This document shows, piece by piece, positions 48,835-58,886 of a stretch of DNA of 64,000 bases. The stretch's first letter is position 1. The number at the start of each line of letters is the position of its first letter. The DNA is taken from the NCBI GenBank assembly GCA_015178975.1, contig WHVD01000033.1, positions 620,001-684,000 on the forward strand, given 5' to 3'. The notes under the pieces are model-generated. The model was not told where the DNA came from, searched no databases, and saw nothing but the letters and a program-made list of their open reading frames with translations. A program made the position numbers and the translations under genes. The DNA comes from Hysterangium stoloniferum (taxonomy: Eukaryota > Basidiomycota > Agaricomycetes > Hysterangiales > Hysterangiaceae).

Positions 48835-48918
48835 GGGACCCAAATTCGAACCATCTTTTCATATGTCGTGCCGTATGTAATGACGACAAGATGTATATCC
48901 CATTACACCATCCCAGCA
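48835..48918 (-). repeat. tRNA-derived SINE-like element, copy 1
   Basis: On the minus strand a pol III A-box-like TGGTGTAATGG (48900-48910) is followed about 50 bp later by a B-box-like GGTTCGAATTT (48842-48852). The spacing suits a tRNA-derived head. The tail carries no clear A-tract here. Confidence 0.5.
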
Positions 48919-49346
48919 TGTTGACACACTTTCAAAATTGCATCATATGATGACTTTTTCGTTAAATTCTCACAAAGTCAATTCGTAATAAATTGAAATT
49001 ACCATGATGTCCTGTAACGTGTTCATACCTATGTTTTCTCTAAAATGCTAACGGACACATTTTAATCACAATCTACTGGTATCGAAATTTCCAAAACAAC
49101 ATGGGGAAAACCACTCAGGATAGATTCAGAACCACAGATTTCAGATGGCGAACCACGTATGCCGGAATATAACACGACGCGTCTGTGACGGTGTTTGGGT
49201 CCAGTACAGTCCACAGCAATAGCATACATTTGGGAAAATGATGACTATTGAAAAGACTTATATATGCTGTAAGTCTGAGTTAAAAGGTTTTTCCCTCTGT
49301 TCTCGTCGAGACTGATTACTATTGTTATAGTATATCACAACAACAT

Positions 49347-49380
49347 AATGACGACAAGAATATCCCACTACCATCCGGGA
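49347..49380 (-). repeat. SINE-like element, copy 2 (short)
   Basis: Matches the A-box side of copy 1 (TAATGACGACAAGA..TATCCCA..ACCATCC on the plus strand). The B-box part is not recognisable. Confidence 0.4.
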
Positions 49381-49653
49381 ATGCAATACTTCCTACACTG
49401 CCCCAGAGTCAAGCTGAACGTCCTCATGATAACAAAATCCATATCCCACTACGTCGATATTTTTGAAAAAAAAAAAGCAAAAGTTCAACATTCAGTGCTC
49501 ATTGATAACTGTAAATTTATTACATCGTTTCCAGAGTTTCGAGAATCCCTAACACCCCGTCTCTAAGTCTTTGACCTAACAATAAATTATGTTCCATCCC
49601 TATTTCTTATCACTCTGGCAAAACTATCGAGGCAAAGGCTGCGGCTGACCGGG

Positions 49654-49863
49654 TTAGGGGGAAGAGAAGCCCGGGACGGGGTAATATACGAGTTGGAAAA
49701 CTTCGTCGTTGTTATCGTCATCGGTTGAATCTTCAGAACCGATTTTTATGGTAGTGATGATGTCATTAACTTCTACGCTTGGGGCATTTTTGACAACTGC
49801 ATCTTGCAGCCCTGGACCATTGCCGGCGTCGAATTGGAAAGAGAGCATAAAGCTCGTACGCCC
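49654..49863 (-). pseudogene. Broken paralogue of the secreted acidic protein
   Basis: Homologous to the C-terminal 70 residues of the gene at 50699-51469 (VVKNAPS, IGSEDS-x-DDDN, LVYYPVPG) and to its 3' flank as far as about 49560. The upstream part, with signal peptide and first beta-rich half, is absent: at 49864 the sequence changes abruptly into a MITE-like repeat, whose first bases supply a chance ATG. It therefore looks like a tandem duplicate that lost its 5' half. Confidence 0.7.
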
Positions 49864-50052
49864 CATCAGGAAAGTGGGAAGATCAGTAAGTATGCCGTCT
49901 ATATTGTCTAGAGGCATCTAGGAGAGCTAGCTAGACTCGGCTAGACACACTACTTTCGCGAGATCCCTAATTACTAGTCGGTATAAAAGCTTACTATAGA
50001 TCTAGGGGGTCTAGGGAGGCTAGGGAGTCTACATAATGACATTCCCAAATCC
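49864..50052 (-). mobile_element. MITE-like repeat, copy 1
   Basis: 189 bp, related in inverted orientation to 55734-55933. Ends are CATCAGGAAAGTGGGAA and, on the other strand, CATTAGGATTTGGGAA, imperfect terminal inverted repeats. No coding capacity. No clear target duplication. Confidence 0.6.
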
Positions 50053-50698
50053 TAATGAGTGATAGTGATTTCTTATAAAGGGAAACTCTCGCGTCGCTCT
50101 CGCCCAACTCTTCCAGAATCATTATCGTAGCCCGGATATCTCCTTTATGGGCCTATTAGCTTGCGCCGCTATTCTTCTACAATGCACCATCCGCTAAAGC
50201 GGTTGCTGCGAAGTGTAAGCATCGTCTCGCCTGTAATGAACTGACACGATGTTGGGCTTACCGTGGGTCAAGCTCCGCGGCAGCTGCCATAAAATACAAA
50301 AATTTCGATCGTGGAAGCATCTTTATGCTACAATATTACAAACAAGCACACCTACGTACTCAATGCTAAGAGAGATCATTTAGCAAGGTTGTTTGACTAT
50401 CGTCGCCGATGGAGACTCGAACAAGAAAAAAAAACCTTCTCTAGACATAAAGCGAAAAGCGCATTGGCAGAATACTCTGTCTAAGTTCGAACTTGAACGT
50501 CGGCTATAGATTTATGATATAAACTTAGGTATGAACTAACTTGCGGACGGGCAGGAGCACTAGTGCTTGACGGAAAAGATAAACTGGGGTAGATATACGA
50601 GATAATATTCTATTTCCTTCATGTCTCCAAATGGCATATCTAAGTCTTTGACTCAACAAAAAATTACATTCCATCCCTATTGCTTATCACTGGCGAAG
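50053..50698. other. Intergenic, no gene recognised
   Basis: Around 50480-50580 there is diverged similarity to 52210-52310 (GAACTTGAACGTCGGCTA versus GAACTCGATGTGAACATCGGCT). The last 60 bp are the probable 3' flank of the secreted protein gene and match the flank of its paralogue. Confidence 0.4.
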
Positions 50699-51469
50699 CT
50701 ATGAAGGGGGGGGAGACGACCCCGGGACGGGGTAATATACGAGTTTGAAAACTACGTCGTCGTTGTCGTCATCGATTGAATCTTCAGAGCCGATTGTTAT
50801 GCTAGTGACGATGTTATCAACTTTTGGGCTTGGGGCATTTTTGACAACTGCATTTGTCAACCCCTTTCCGATGAATCTGAACCTGAGCACAAGGTCGTAC
50901 GCCTGGGTACGTGGTACTATGGTGAAGTCCCCGTCCCGTCGTTCTATACCGAGTGAAGCTCCGTCATCGTAGACCGTCACCCCCATTCTGGAATTTTCTC
51001 CTGATCCATAGAAGTTGGCAACCGCTTCTCCGCTCACCGAAACATCGACTTCTTGGTGGTTGCTGGCGAATGTTTTTGCGGAACACTCCACTTTCATTCC
51101 AGCTGGAATTGTTATCTTGACTGGGTTAAAGTTAGGCCCAGAGAGAGCAAAAGCACTAGTATTCCGTGCGGCGTTCGTAACTTGCCGAGTATAATTAGCA
51201 TAAACCAGATGACATGCTATTCACAAGACATTCACCTATAGCTCTGTTGTACAATGATTTACTGTATTATCAGTTATGGGCTTCGTCCATGAAAATTGTG
51301 ATCAAACCTTTCCGAAACTAGAAAAAGTTCGCTAGATATTAGTACTGCTGCCAGTGAGCTAGCTTATTTCGAGATGGTGCTTACAATTCATAGCAGCTGC
51401 TTGAGTGTATGGTGCAGACTGCACAAGAATAGCAGTGGAGACTAACAAGGCAACGAGGGAGAAATGCAT
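50699..51469 (-). CDS. Secreted acidic protein with possible Ca-binding C-terminus
   Basis: Two-exon model of 188 aa: exon 1 51469-51385, exon 2 51180-50699; the 204-nt intron has GTAAGC donor and a CTAAT branch-like motif, and is long for this locus. Residues 1-18 are a clear signal peptide (MHFSLVALLVSTAILVQS followed by AP). The mature part alternates hydrophobic and polar residues as a beta-sandwich would, and the C-terminus has IGSEDSIDDDNDDVVFKL followed by a proline tail. The Asp/Asn cluster resembles calcium-binding loops of fungal and bacterial lectin-like domains, an inference from pattern only. A broken tandem copy lies about 0.9 kb downstream. Function unknown. Confidence 0.6.
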
Positions 51470-53626
51470 TGGTTCCCGGACTTTGACAACGGCTTTGGGT
51501 TGAGTGAGAGTAGAGTGAAGCAGTAGCACTCGACCTTTAATAAGACACCACTATCACTACTCGGTGAGGTGAGCTGTCATGCGGAGCAACGGGAATCCGC
51601 AAAATACTAGGTAGCGCATAAGAATCTGGTCATGAGCAATGACAGAGTCATTCAGTCGACTGTACTATCCCGCATTGAGAATAATGGGCAGTGCATAGGA
51701 CCAAGAGTGGGTTGTGTCTGGAGATTACAATATTCAGCAGATCTGAATACAGCACTCTCAGGTGACGAAACAGTATATATATTTATTGATAAGGCGCTGT
51801 CATTGTTAGTACGAAGAACACATGAATTGGCGTCACCTCGAAGCGAATAGATTGATGTCACCTCCATACTCCTGAACGAGAATAAAAGGAGACTGAACAT
51901 GGAACCCCAGTTGAGTATTATTGTATTCTCTTGGTCTTTAAAAGAAGAAACTATAAAATATAATTCTCGAAGTGCCGGTTAACACAATAATATATAGATT
52001 TTATTCGCCGGTAGATCCTCGCAGATTCTCATAGTTATTTTATCTGTGTTCGTTGGTGACTGATGGTCGTTGTCGCTCGCATGAAAATTTCGATATGTCA
52101 GTATGGTGTATGACCTGCATTAATATCACCAGACATACGCTTGATGCGATCTGGGTGTATACAAAGGAGATGGTAATAGGCGTTAAATAAGAGCAGGTTG
52201 ATTGTCGAAGCATATCGCTGAGTTTGAACTCGATGTGAACATCGGCTGTAGAAGGGGATCTATGAATGCATTTATTTCTTTAAGGTTGAGGACGAGCGGG
52301 AGCCCGCCCGCGAGCATTGGAACTACGACTCTGACCAGACTATTGAAATTTTGGCCGTTTGGTAATAATCTCAACATGATGACACTTGTGGTCCTAATAT
52401 TCGCGATAAAGCTTGTATAGTAGCTTAGTAATATTAACGCGGTACCGACGTATACCCCCCTTTGCGTCAACACAGAGTTCGTTCTGGTGAAATAAGGCAT
52501 GTAGTTAAAAGATAAAATGATCGATAGTGATTATCAAATCAAGAGGAAAGCGCCCTGAGGTTGCTACCTTCTCTCAGCAAGCCAAAGACCAGAGTTGCTA
52601 GTAGCGCCACCCTGCGGGTGCCAGCCGGACCACTGGTTTTCAAGATTGAGATAAGTTTATTCCAGAACGGTCAAAGTTCACAGAGGAGAAAAGGCTGTGA
52701 GCAGAGTAAATACTATGGTAGAGAAACGAATTCGATCCACTAGGGTTTGTCGAGGTGCAGTAATTATGAGGCGAGTTGTTAGCAACGAGCGCAACAGTCT
52801 CTCAAGCCTATAACTACATCGTAATAAGTTGAAATTACCCTTACACGATATCGTGTCAGCAAAACTTTGTAAAGAATTAATATTTTGGTTCGGATTTACT
52901 ATTATTTAAAAAAATTAGAAAAAAAGATTGGGAAAGAAAAAATTTCGGAGCGGATTTCAGAAAGCGACTCATGCCATAGGTAATGACAACAAGATCCAAG
53001 TATATATCCTACTACACCATCCCGGAATGTTACTGTAAACTACCTTCCCCACTGCGCCATATGAATGCTTCTGGGGTCGGAAGTAACTAAATTATTCTCG
53101 CTGATTACTGCACTGTTTTGTAGACATCATTTCAATCCGAAAAATTACAGTCTGAAAATTTCATTGTTCGTTGAAGGGGTCTCAACGCTTTTTCTGGCGT
53201 TTGGGAACACCTAGTACCGTGTCCTTGAATGCGCATTCACTTTATCCTCTGTCGAATCTGTATAGAAGGCTTTTTACTTACAATCAGTGCTGCCATCACC
53301 TGTGAAATGTACGGACGTTCAACTCGACGACACTGGATGTCTGAAGCCTTTGACAAAAATACCACCACTTGCATAAAAAACGAAGTTGGGATTGAGGAGA
53401 CGAGCATGATCAAAATATGCCCAACATTATAGATTTGATACAAGGATATATGCCCCTAAATCACATGTGCGCTATAATCTCGCTACTAGTAGTAGTAAGC
53501 TCGTTTGCTACTCTGGGGGGCAGGCCGAAGAGGCAATTTTTGGTGACTGGGAAGCGTAACGTGATGCCACTGAAATTTGTACGAGATCGGATCTGGTTGA
53601 CCGCAAAAAAAAATTAATTAATTACC
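51470..53626. other. Intergenic, 2.2 kb, repeat remnants only
   Basis: No gene recognised. It contains the third SINE-like copy (52979-53030) and diverged matches to 48960-49020 and 50480-50580. A 105-codon hydrophobic frame at 52183-52500 (minus) has no recognisable family. A GA/T-rich run near 52900-52940 is low complexity. Confidence 0.4.
52979..53030 (-). repeat. SINE-like element, copy 3
   Basis: Shares GGTAATGACAACAAGAT..TATATCC..ACACCATCCC (plus strand, with short gaps) with copy 1; A-box-like TGGTGTAGTAG on the minus strand at 53008-53018. The B-box side is degenerate. Confidence 0.45.
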
Positions 53627-54533
53627 TCAATTTCTATACCCTTGAGAGTAACCACCATCACGACCTCCCCGGTCGCCCCGATCTCTTCCATCGGGGCGAT
53701 CGTTACGTCTTTCACTAGCAAAGCCCAATTTAATGGGCTCCTGGGGTACAATCTCCTTCCCATCCCACTCTTCCTTGACGGCCTCTGCATCTGCAATAGA
53801 ACCGAGAGTAATGAATCCAAAGCTCCGCCCGTTCGATTGAACTGGAAATCAATGGAAATTAAGGAGACGGATGATACATTAAAGAAAGAAACACAAACCA
53901 AGTCGGATGTCCCGGATGCGATCCTGGTAATCGCTTAATGCCACCGCTAATTGTGCCTCGTTACCAGAATAGTTGCCAATGTGGAGTATGTTAGACGGCG
54001 GACGAGGAGTTAGCGCTTTAACTGGTCCTGCAAAATCGATCCTGAGTAGCCGACCATCGATGAAGAACTGCTCTTTCGACGACGCTTCGACGACAGCTTC
54101 AGACTCTGGCAGCGTTGCGAAATCTATATGCGCAAATCCTTTTGAAACTCCGTCCTGTGTCATACCTGGGAACGAATATAGAGGTCAACGGTTACTCGTT
54201 GACATGTCTGACTCTTCGCGTGTGCTTACCAAGTCTGACATTCGTCACCGTCCCGAACGCTGAGAAAACTTCTTTTAACCGTTCTGCACTGGCGCTGTAG
54301 GGAAGGTTGCCAACCCAAATCGACGTGGAGCTGCCATATTGTTGCTTGAATGGCTGGTATGGTCGTCCATAGTCGTCACGGTTGCCTCTACGCCCTCTTT
54401 CTTCTTCCCATCCGTTGAACGAAAGTGGGGTGTGAGAGAAAGCACGAATAGAGGTGACTGGAACCAGTCGTGCAGCAACAGGAATAGTGATCCCGGAAAC
54501 TCGAGGAACGACGGTGCGAAAGAGGCGCAACAT
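53627..54533 (-). CDS. Mitochondrial two-RRM RNA-binding protein
   Basis: Three-exon model of 261 aa: 54533-54230, 54165-53899, 53841-53627; introns of 64 and 57 nt with GT..AG ends, frame continuous. Residues 1-36 are an Arg/hydroxyl-rich, acid-free presequence ending in RAFSHTP, typical of mitochondrial import. RRM1 spans about 71-150 (RNP2 IWVGNL, RNP1 KGFAHIDF) and RRM2 about 158-235 (LHIGNY, RSFGFITL). The C-terminus is Arg/Gly/Asp-rich (RDRGDRGGRDGG), an RGG-like RNA-binding tail. The likely role is mitochondrial RNA metabolism; the specific target is unknown. Donor of intron 2 (GTTTGT) is slightly unusual. Confidence 0.85.
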
Positions 54534-55507
54534 GGCTGAACGGGAAGAGGACTTAGCTTATGAAAATAATAGGCGCGCGCTTACTCCGTTTTTATGCCGC
54601 GGTTCCGGCTCACCCATTACCAACCTCAGAGAACCGAGGTATTTTCATACTTTCCGATGTTTTCAGTTATAGGATGATATTTCTTTCACATCAGGCTTAA
54701 AATTCATGCCTCATTATATGTGATTCTAGGCTAGAATAATTACTCCATGTCCATCTACTAACAGTAAACTCCGAAGTTATACTACTACGGGTCGAGAACT
54801 TCAAAGTGAGTATTATTCAAATATAATTCAAAATGTGCATTACCTGATACCATTTAATATGCATGTCTGCTAAGGAAAGTCAGCAGTATCTTTATTGTAG
54901 TTCACCGACTGGAATAATTACGGTAAGCGTCTGAAAAAATGAAGCAGGAAAATAAAAGTCAAAGCCTGAGGAGGAATGTCACATTCTGCTGACTGAGTTG
55001 CAATGGAGTTGAAACACATTTCAACTCAGTTTAGGTAGCACTGTACTCAATAAATCCAGTCCTCTTATAATGAGATGCACAAAGGAATATGCAGAAGATG
55101 GCAGCTATGAAGGAACAATCCAATAACTTGAGATATTTACAGTGGTAGATATAAAGCTCTCATACAGGCTCCCAAGCTTAATTATTTCCACCCTACTATC
55201 ATAATAGTTGATGGTTCCTATGCTCTAATCACTACCAGCACTGGCTGAAACTTCTACAGCAAGCCCACCAAGTGAACTCTAGCAATATTATTAAACAAAT
55301 TACATGAGATTATCTTCAGAATCAGTTTCCAGAATATTTCTGTGACAAATCCCCTTTGTTTCATATATGGTATCTGTTAAGAACTGTGTACTAAAAATAG
55401 GGAGGGCAAGGTCAGGGGACCAGAAGGTCAGTATGTACTTAACTTGTAACTCTAGTTACTAGACTCAAATAGAGCTTGGCTTCAACATATGTGTTGCATT
55501 CTCACAT

Positions 55508-55668
55508 GAAACTGTCGGTACTACGAAGCTCACTCGGAACTTCTTACCACCGTAGCATAGCTTCGCTGGGGGCCTTTCCATCCCCTAGCCGCAGTTAGCC
55601 ATTGTTGCTTGAAGCGGGATACAAATATAACAAAAAAAAAAAAAAGGGAAAAAAGAAACTGTCGGTAC
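55508..55668 (+). mobile_element. A-tailed SINE-like retroinsertion with 15-bp TSD
   Basis: A 131-bp insert (55523-55653) ending in an A-rich tail is bracketed by perfect 15-bp direct repeats GAAACTGTCGGTACT (55508-55522 and 55654-55668). Long perfect target duplications and an A-tail are the mark of LINE-driven insertion. The body contains a short hairpin (GGGG..CCCC near 55570). No pol III boxes were found, so it may be a SINE, a 5'-truncated LINE or a processed RNA. Confidence 0.7.
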
Positions 55669-55733
55669 TCCAGTATTTCAAAACAAACAAGAAATACATA
55701 ACAAGATATAAATTGATACTCACCTGTAAACCA

Positions 55734-55933
55734 CATCAGGGATTTGGGAATGTCTATACCCATTATGTAGCCTCCCTAGCCTCCCTAGATCTATAGTAAG
55801 CTTTTATACCGAATAGTAAATAGGGATCTCGAAAAAGTAGTGTCCAGCCGAGTCTAGCCGAGCTAGCTAGCTCTCCTGGATGGTGCTAGACAATATAGAC
55901 GGCATACTTACTGGTCTTCCCACTTTCCTGATG
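55734..55933 (+). mobile_element. MITE-like repeat, copy 2
   Basis: 200 bp with ends CATCAGGGATTTGGGAA and CCTGATG, an inverted pair. It matches copy 1 (49864-50052) over its whole length in opposite orientation, with a few small indels. Internal AGCTAGCTAGCTC is palindromic. Non-coding. Confidence 0.65.
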
Positions 55934-56372
55934 CAGGGGTCTGGAGGCTACAGGCTGGAAGTCAGTCTGGCCAGAGACTAGTGTAAGGATTAAGCAGTAT
56001 GAAACAATACTTCAGAATAATGAAGGTATTATCATGCAAACTTCTAGACACAAGAAAGAAATTCTAAGTGTATAAAATCCTATGTGACTAACCTGTAAAA
56101 ACCCACCCCACGGCTTGCCGGTTCAATAGTTACCTATTCCGACATGCTATACGGTGTACAGCTAAAGGAATCCTCTGTGTCATTAGCCAGTGAAGTTGAC
56201 TGTTATAAGACCAGGCGCTTGAACTTAGTCGTGCTCAGCAAATTGCTACATGGTTGAAAATACTGAATGTATGGTTTTGGTAGTATACAACTTTCGACAC
56301 CTTGTATGAACAAGTTGGCGAGCCATCGGAAGGCTAGCCTTAAAGGGCACACTTTAAAGTGATGAGAATAAT

Positions 56373-58886
56373 TTATGTATTGCGATTTAACCGTAGAGAT
56401 ACATTGCCGATGTCCCTCTCTAATGAAGACAATTCCATTAACAACCTATCATGGCGGCGCTCTGCCACCCGAAGTTTCTGATCAAACACTGTAGTCCGAT
56501 TTGACCCTTCCTGTGGTGCGGACAGACTTCCACTCCCAAGCTCCGCAGATCCATATCCTGTCGGATTGGACGTCAGCGTGGGAGTCATCCGTCCTGTGAG
56601 GAGAGACGGTGTGGACCGTCCCCCCCATCCACTCATCCGTGACATGGCACTGCCAGGCCGAGGTGTTGGACTCGGAGGTTGCGACTCAGTCTCCGACGAT
56701 GCGCCTGACATATCACCCCTCCTTTTTGTGGCAATTATGATCGGTTTGGGAACAGGTATAAACCGTTTGATCTCCTTTTTCAGGCCCAATCTACCAGGCA
56801 GCGTCCGGATGTACATCGGCTTCTTGCCGCTCTCGAGAACTTTCTTATGAGCGCTTAGGCCGACACATTCTACCAGTTGTTGCATCGCTTCGCGATCCGA
56901 AAGTATTCTTCGCCCTTGTATTCGACGACCCGTGCCTATAGTACGGGGAATGGAGACAGTATGTCCATGCACAATGGGGAGAGAGGTTCGGCGAATGGGT
57001 GTAAGGAAGCGTAAATTATTGGCATCTACTCCAAGTAAAGGTAGCGGGTTAGTGCTACGCAAGGCATTAGTGGGTCTTGGTGTCGGGTTGGCGGTTTCCT
57101 GGTGGAGAATTGGGGGAGGCATCTCTGCGTTGGTAGAGGGTGGGTTGAGAGCGTTTATTCGAGGACCCCACGAGAAGCCTATAAAGGAACTCGTTGCACG
57201 ATTGATATTCGAAGGCGGCGTCGATATTTGAGCCGCCTCCAAAAATGACGGTCCAGAGAAGGATTGGGAGGATTTGAAAAGAGCAGAGAATTCAAACGGA
57301 CGGCTGAATTGCTCTGATTCGTTACATAGAACACCAGGTTCTTCTACTTTAGGTTGCGAGCCGTTTTCCAAGTGGTCAGGTGCGGCAGTAGAGTAAGTGA
57401 AATGAGGCAAATGTAAATTAGAAGGTGGATTTTCTTGATTACTGTTAGTAAATAAAGTTTGACCAAATCTGTGAACTCACTTTGACGTAAAGAATTCCAG
57501 TCAACATACTCAAGATACTGATGGGTTTTAAGCTCAGCGATCGAATGTCTTCCCAGTCGTTGTTCTTTGTCGCAAAGCAAACTAGAACATCTAAGCGAAT
57601 GCAGGATTACTCGTAGTGTTCATTCGCCTACCCCTGTAATAATGATATGCCAAGATTTGATAATGTTCTTTGTCCGTCAAACTTGAGACTCGTCTAAATA
57701 TTATTGGTAAGAGTATCAGGTAACGTGCATCCCACTTACTCGATGATTGATTATTTTAACGTAGGTTCGACCGACGTCATTAGCAAAAAATGGAGCAATG
57801 CCAAATGCCATCTCGTAGACCATGGCGCCGAAGCTCCACCAGTCGGTTTCACGGCCATAACAAGTCGCGTTAGCTGTATGCCTACCAGTCCCGATGGTTT
57901 CGCCATCATCTTCGAGTTCTAAGGCAACGAGAGCCGCTTCGTGACACTGCAGGATCTCGGGAGAGATATAATCACAAGTTCCACAAGGTACAAGACAGTA
58001 CTCCTGAGGGACAAGCTGGACCCCGGAGGATGTGGCTGGATGTAGGGGCGCAGCAGATCCAAAGTCGACTAGTAACAAATGAGAGGTAGGCGTTATTACA
58101 AAATTATGAGGTTTGATATCCCTGGAATACGTGCATTATAGGTGTTTAAATCACGAATGGTAGATTGCCACAAACCGGTGGGCAAAACCTTGAGAATGAC
58201 ACCATTCAATGGCGCTGATCATCTGTGGTATCCACCATCTCAGATCGGATTCAGGCAGCTTCCCTTCTGGGGATGACTCAATGACATCCCACATATTTCC
58301 CCTATCAGCATAGTGCATAACGAGCTTCAATGATACCTCAGTTTGGAAAGCGCAGATTAAGTGAGGTACCCAGACGGAATTAGCCTTCAATGCCTTGACG
58401 AGGATATCGCGTTCAAATTGAGGGGAACATTGCTAGCAGGGGAAACCAACCTGCTTCAACGAAATTATTGAATAGTACAGTAGTCTGACTTACCGCGCGA
58501 GCCCTAAGAATGATCCGTTTCTCCATGGTTTTGCGAACATAAACTCTTGAGTCAAGGTGACACCGTACAACATCAACCTGTTTATGTGATGAGATTGCTA
58601 AGCTACACGATGAGAAGTGTTCCAACTGTTCCAAATTGTCCTACTGCCAGTCTTCCGATGAGACTCAGGTCATCGTCATTGAACCTTAGCGTATTTATAT
58701 CATCTTGTAAGGCTTTCAATTCATGGTGGGCTCGTGAATTGAAATATGAGTACCTTGTTTATCTTCTGTCTGCGAAGCTAAGTACTCATCCAACACCTGA
58801 CCTTGACGATCCTCATCATCAGCAACAACATCTGTGCCGATAAGAATGGACAATTGTGTTAAACGTTGCGTCCATGATAGTACCAT
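56373..58886 (-). CDS. AGC-type Ser/Thr protein kinase (DMPK/ROCK/CRIK-like)
   Basis: Eight-exon model of 721 aa: 58886-58754, 58712-58627, 58577-58494, 58432-58176, 58121-57740, 57693-57632, 57581-57481, 57433-56373; introns are mostly 41-61 nt. Kinase domain about 60-365: glycine loop RLAVGQFGTVDVV, Lys89 in VYVRK, catalytic HRDIKPHN (Asp188, split by an intron), DFG at 206-208, GTCDYISPEIL and the DWWSFGAMVYE block. YISPE is typical of the DMPK/ROCK/CRIK branch. The 350-residue tail is Ser/Pro-rich and disordered, ending in a short coiled coil (RVAERRHDRLLMELSSLERD). It likely acts in cytoskeletal or cell-cycle signalling, by family only. Weaker points are the first ATG and the GTTGGA donor of exon 2. 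Confidence 0.85.

Larger units (their letters stand above)
48296..49653. other. Intergenic with SINE-like repeats
   Basis: No gene recognised. It holds two of three copies of a tRNA-related repeat (48835-48918 and 49347-49380) and a CGTAATAAATTGAAATTACC segment at 48982-49005 that recurs near 52811-52836, so this spacer and 51470-53626 share diverged repeat material. Confidence 0.45.
54534..56372. other. Intergenic, two small insertions
   Basis: AT-rich and without recognised genes. It holds an A-tailed retroinsertion (55508-55668) and the second MITE-like copy (55734-55933). Confidence 0.45.

Noticed and set aside
52183-52500. 105-codon hydrophobic minus-strand gene
   Set aside because: No family, no splice context, and it lies in diverged repeat material.
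53614-53938. Overlapping frames on both strands in the RRM gene
   Set aside because: Explained by exon 3 and intron 2 of the RRM gene read in other frames.
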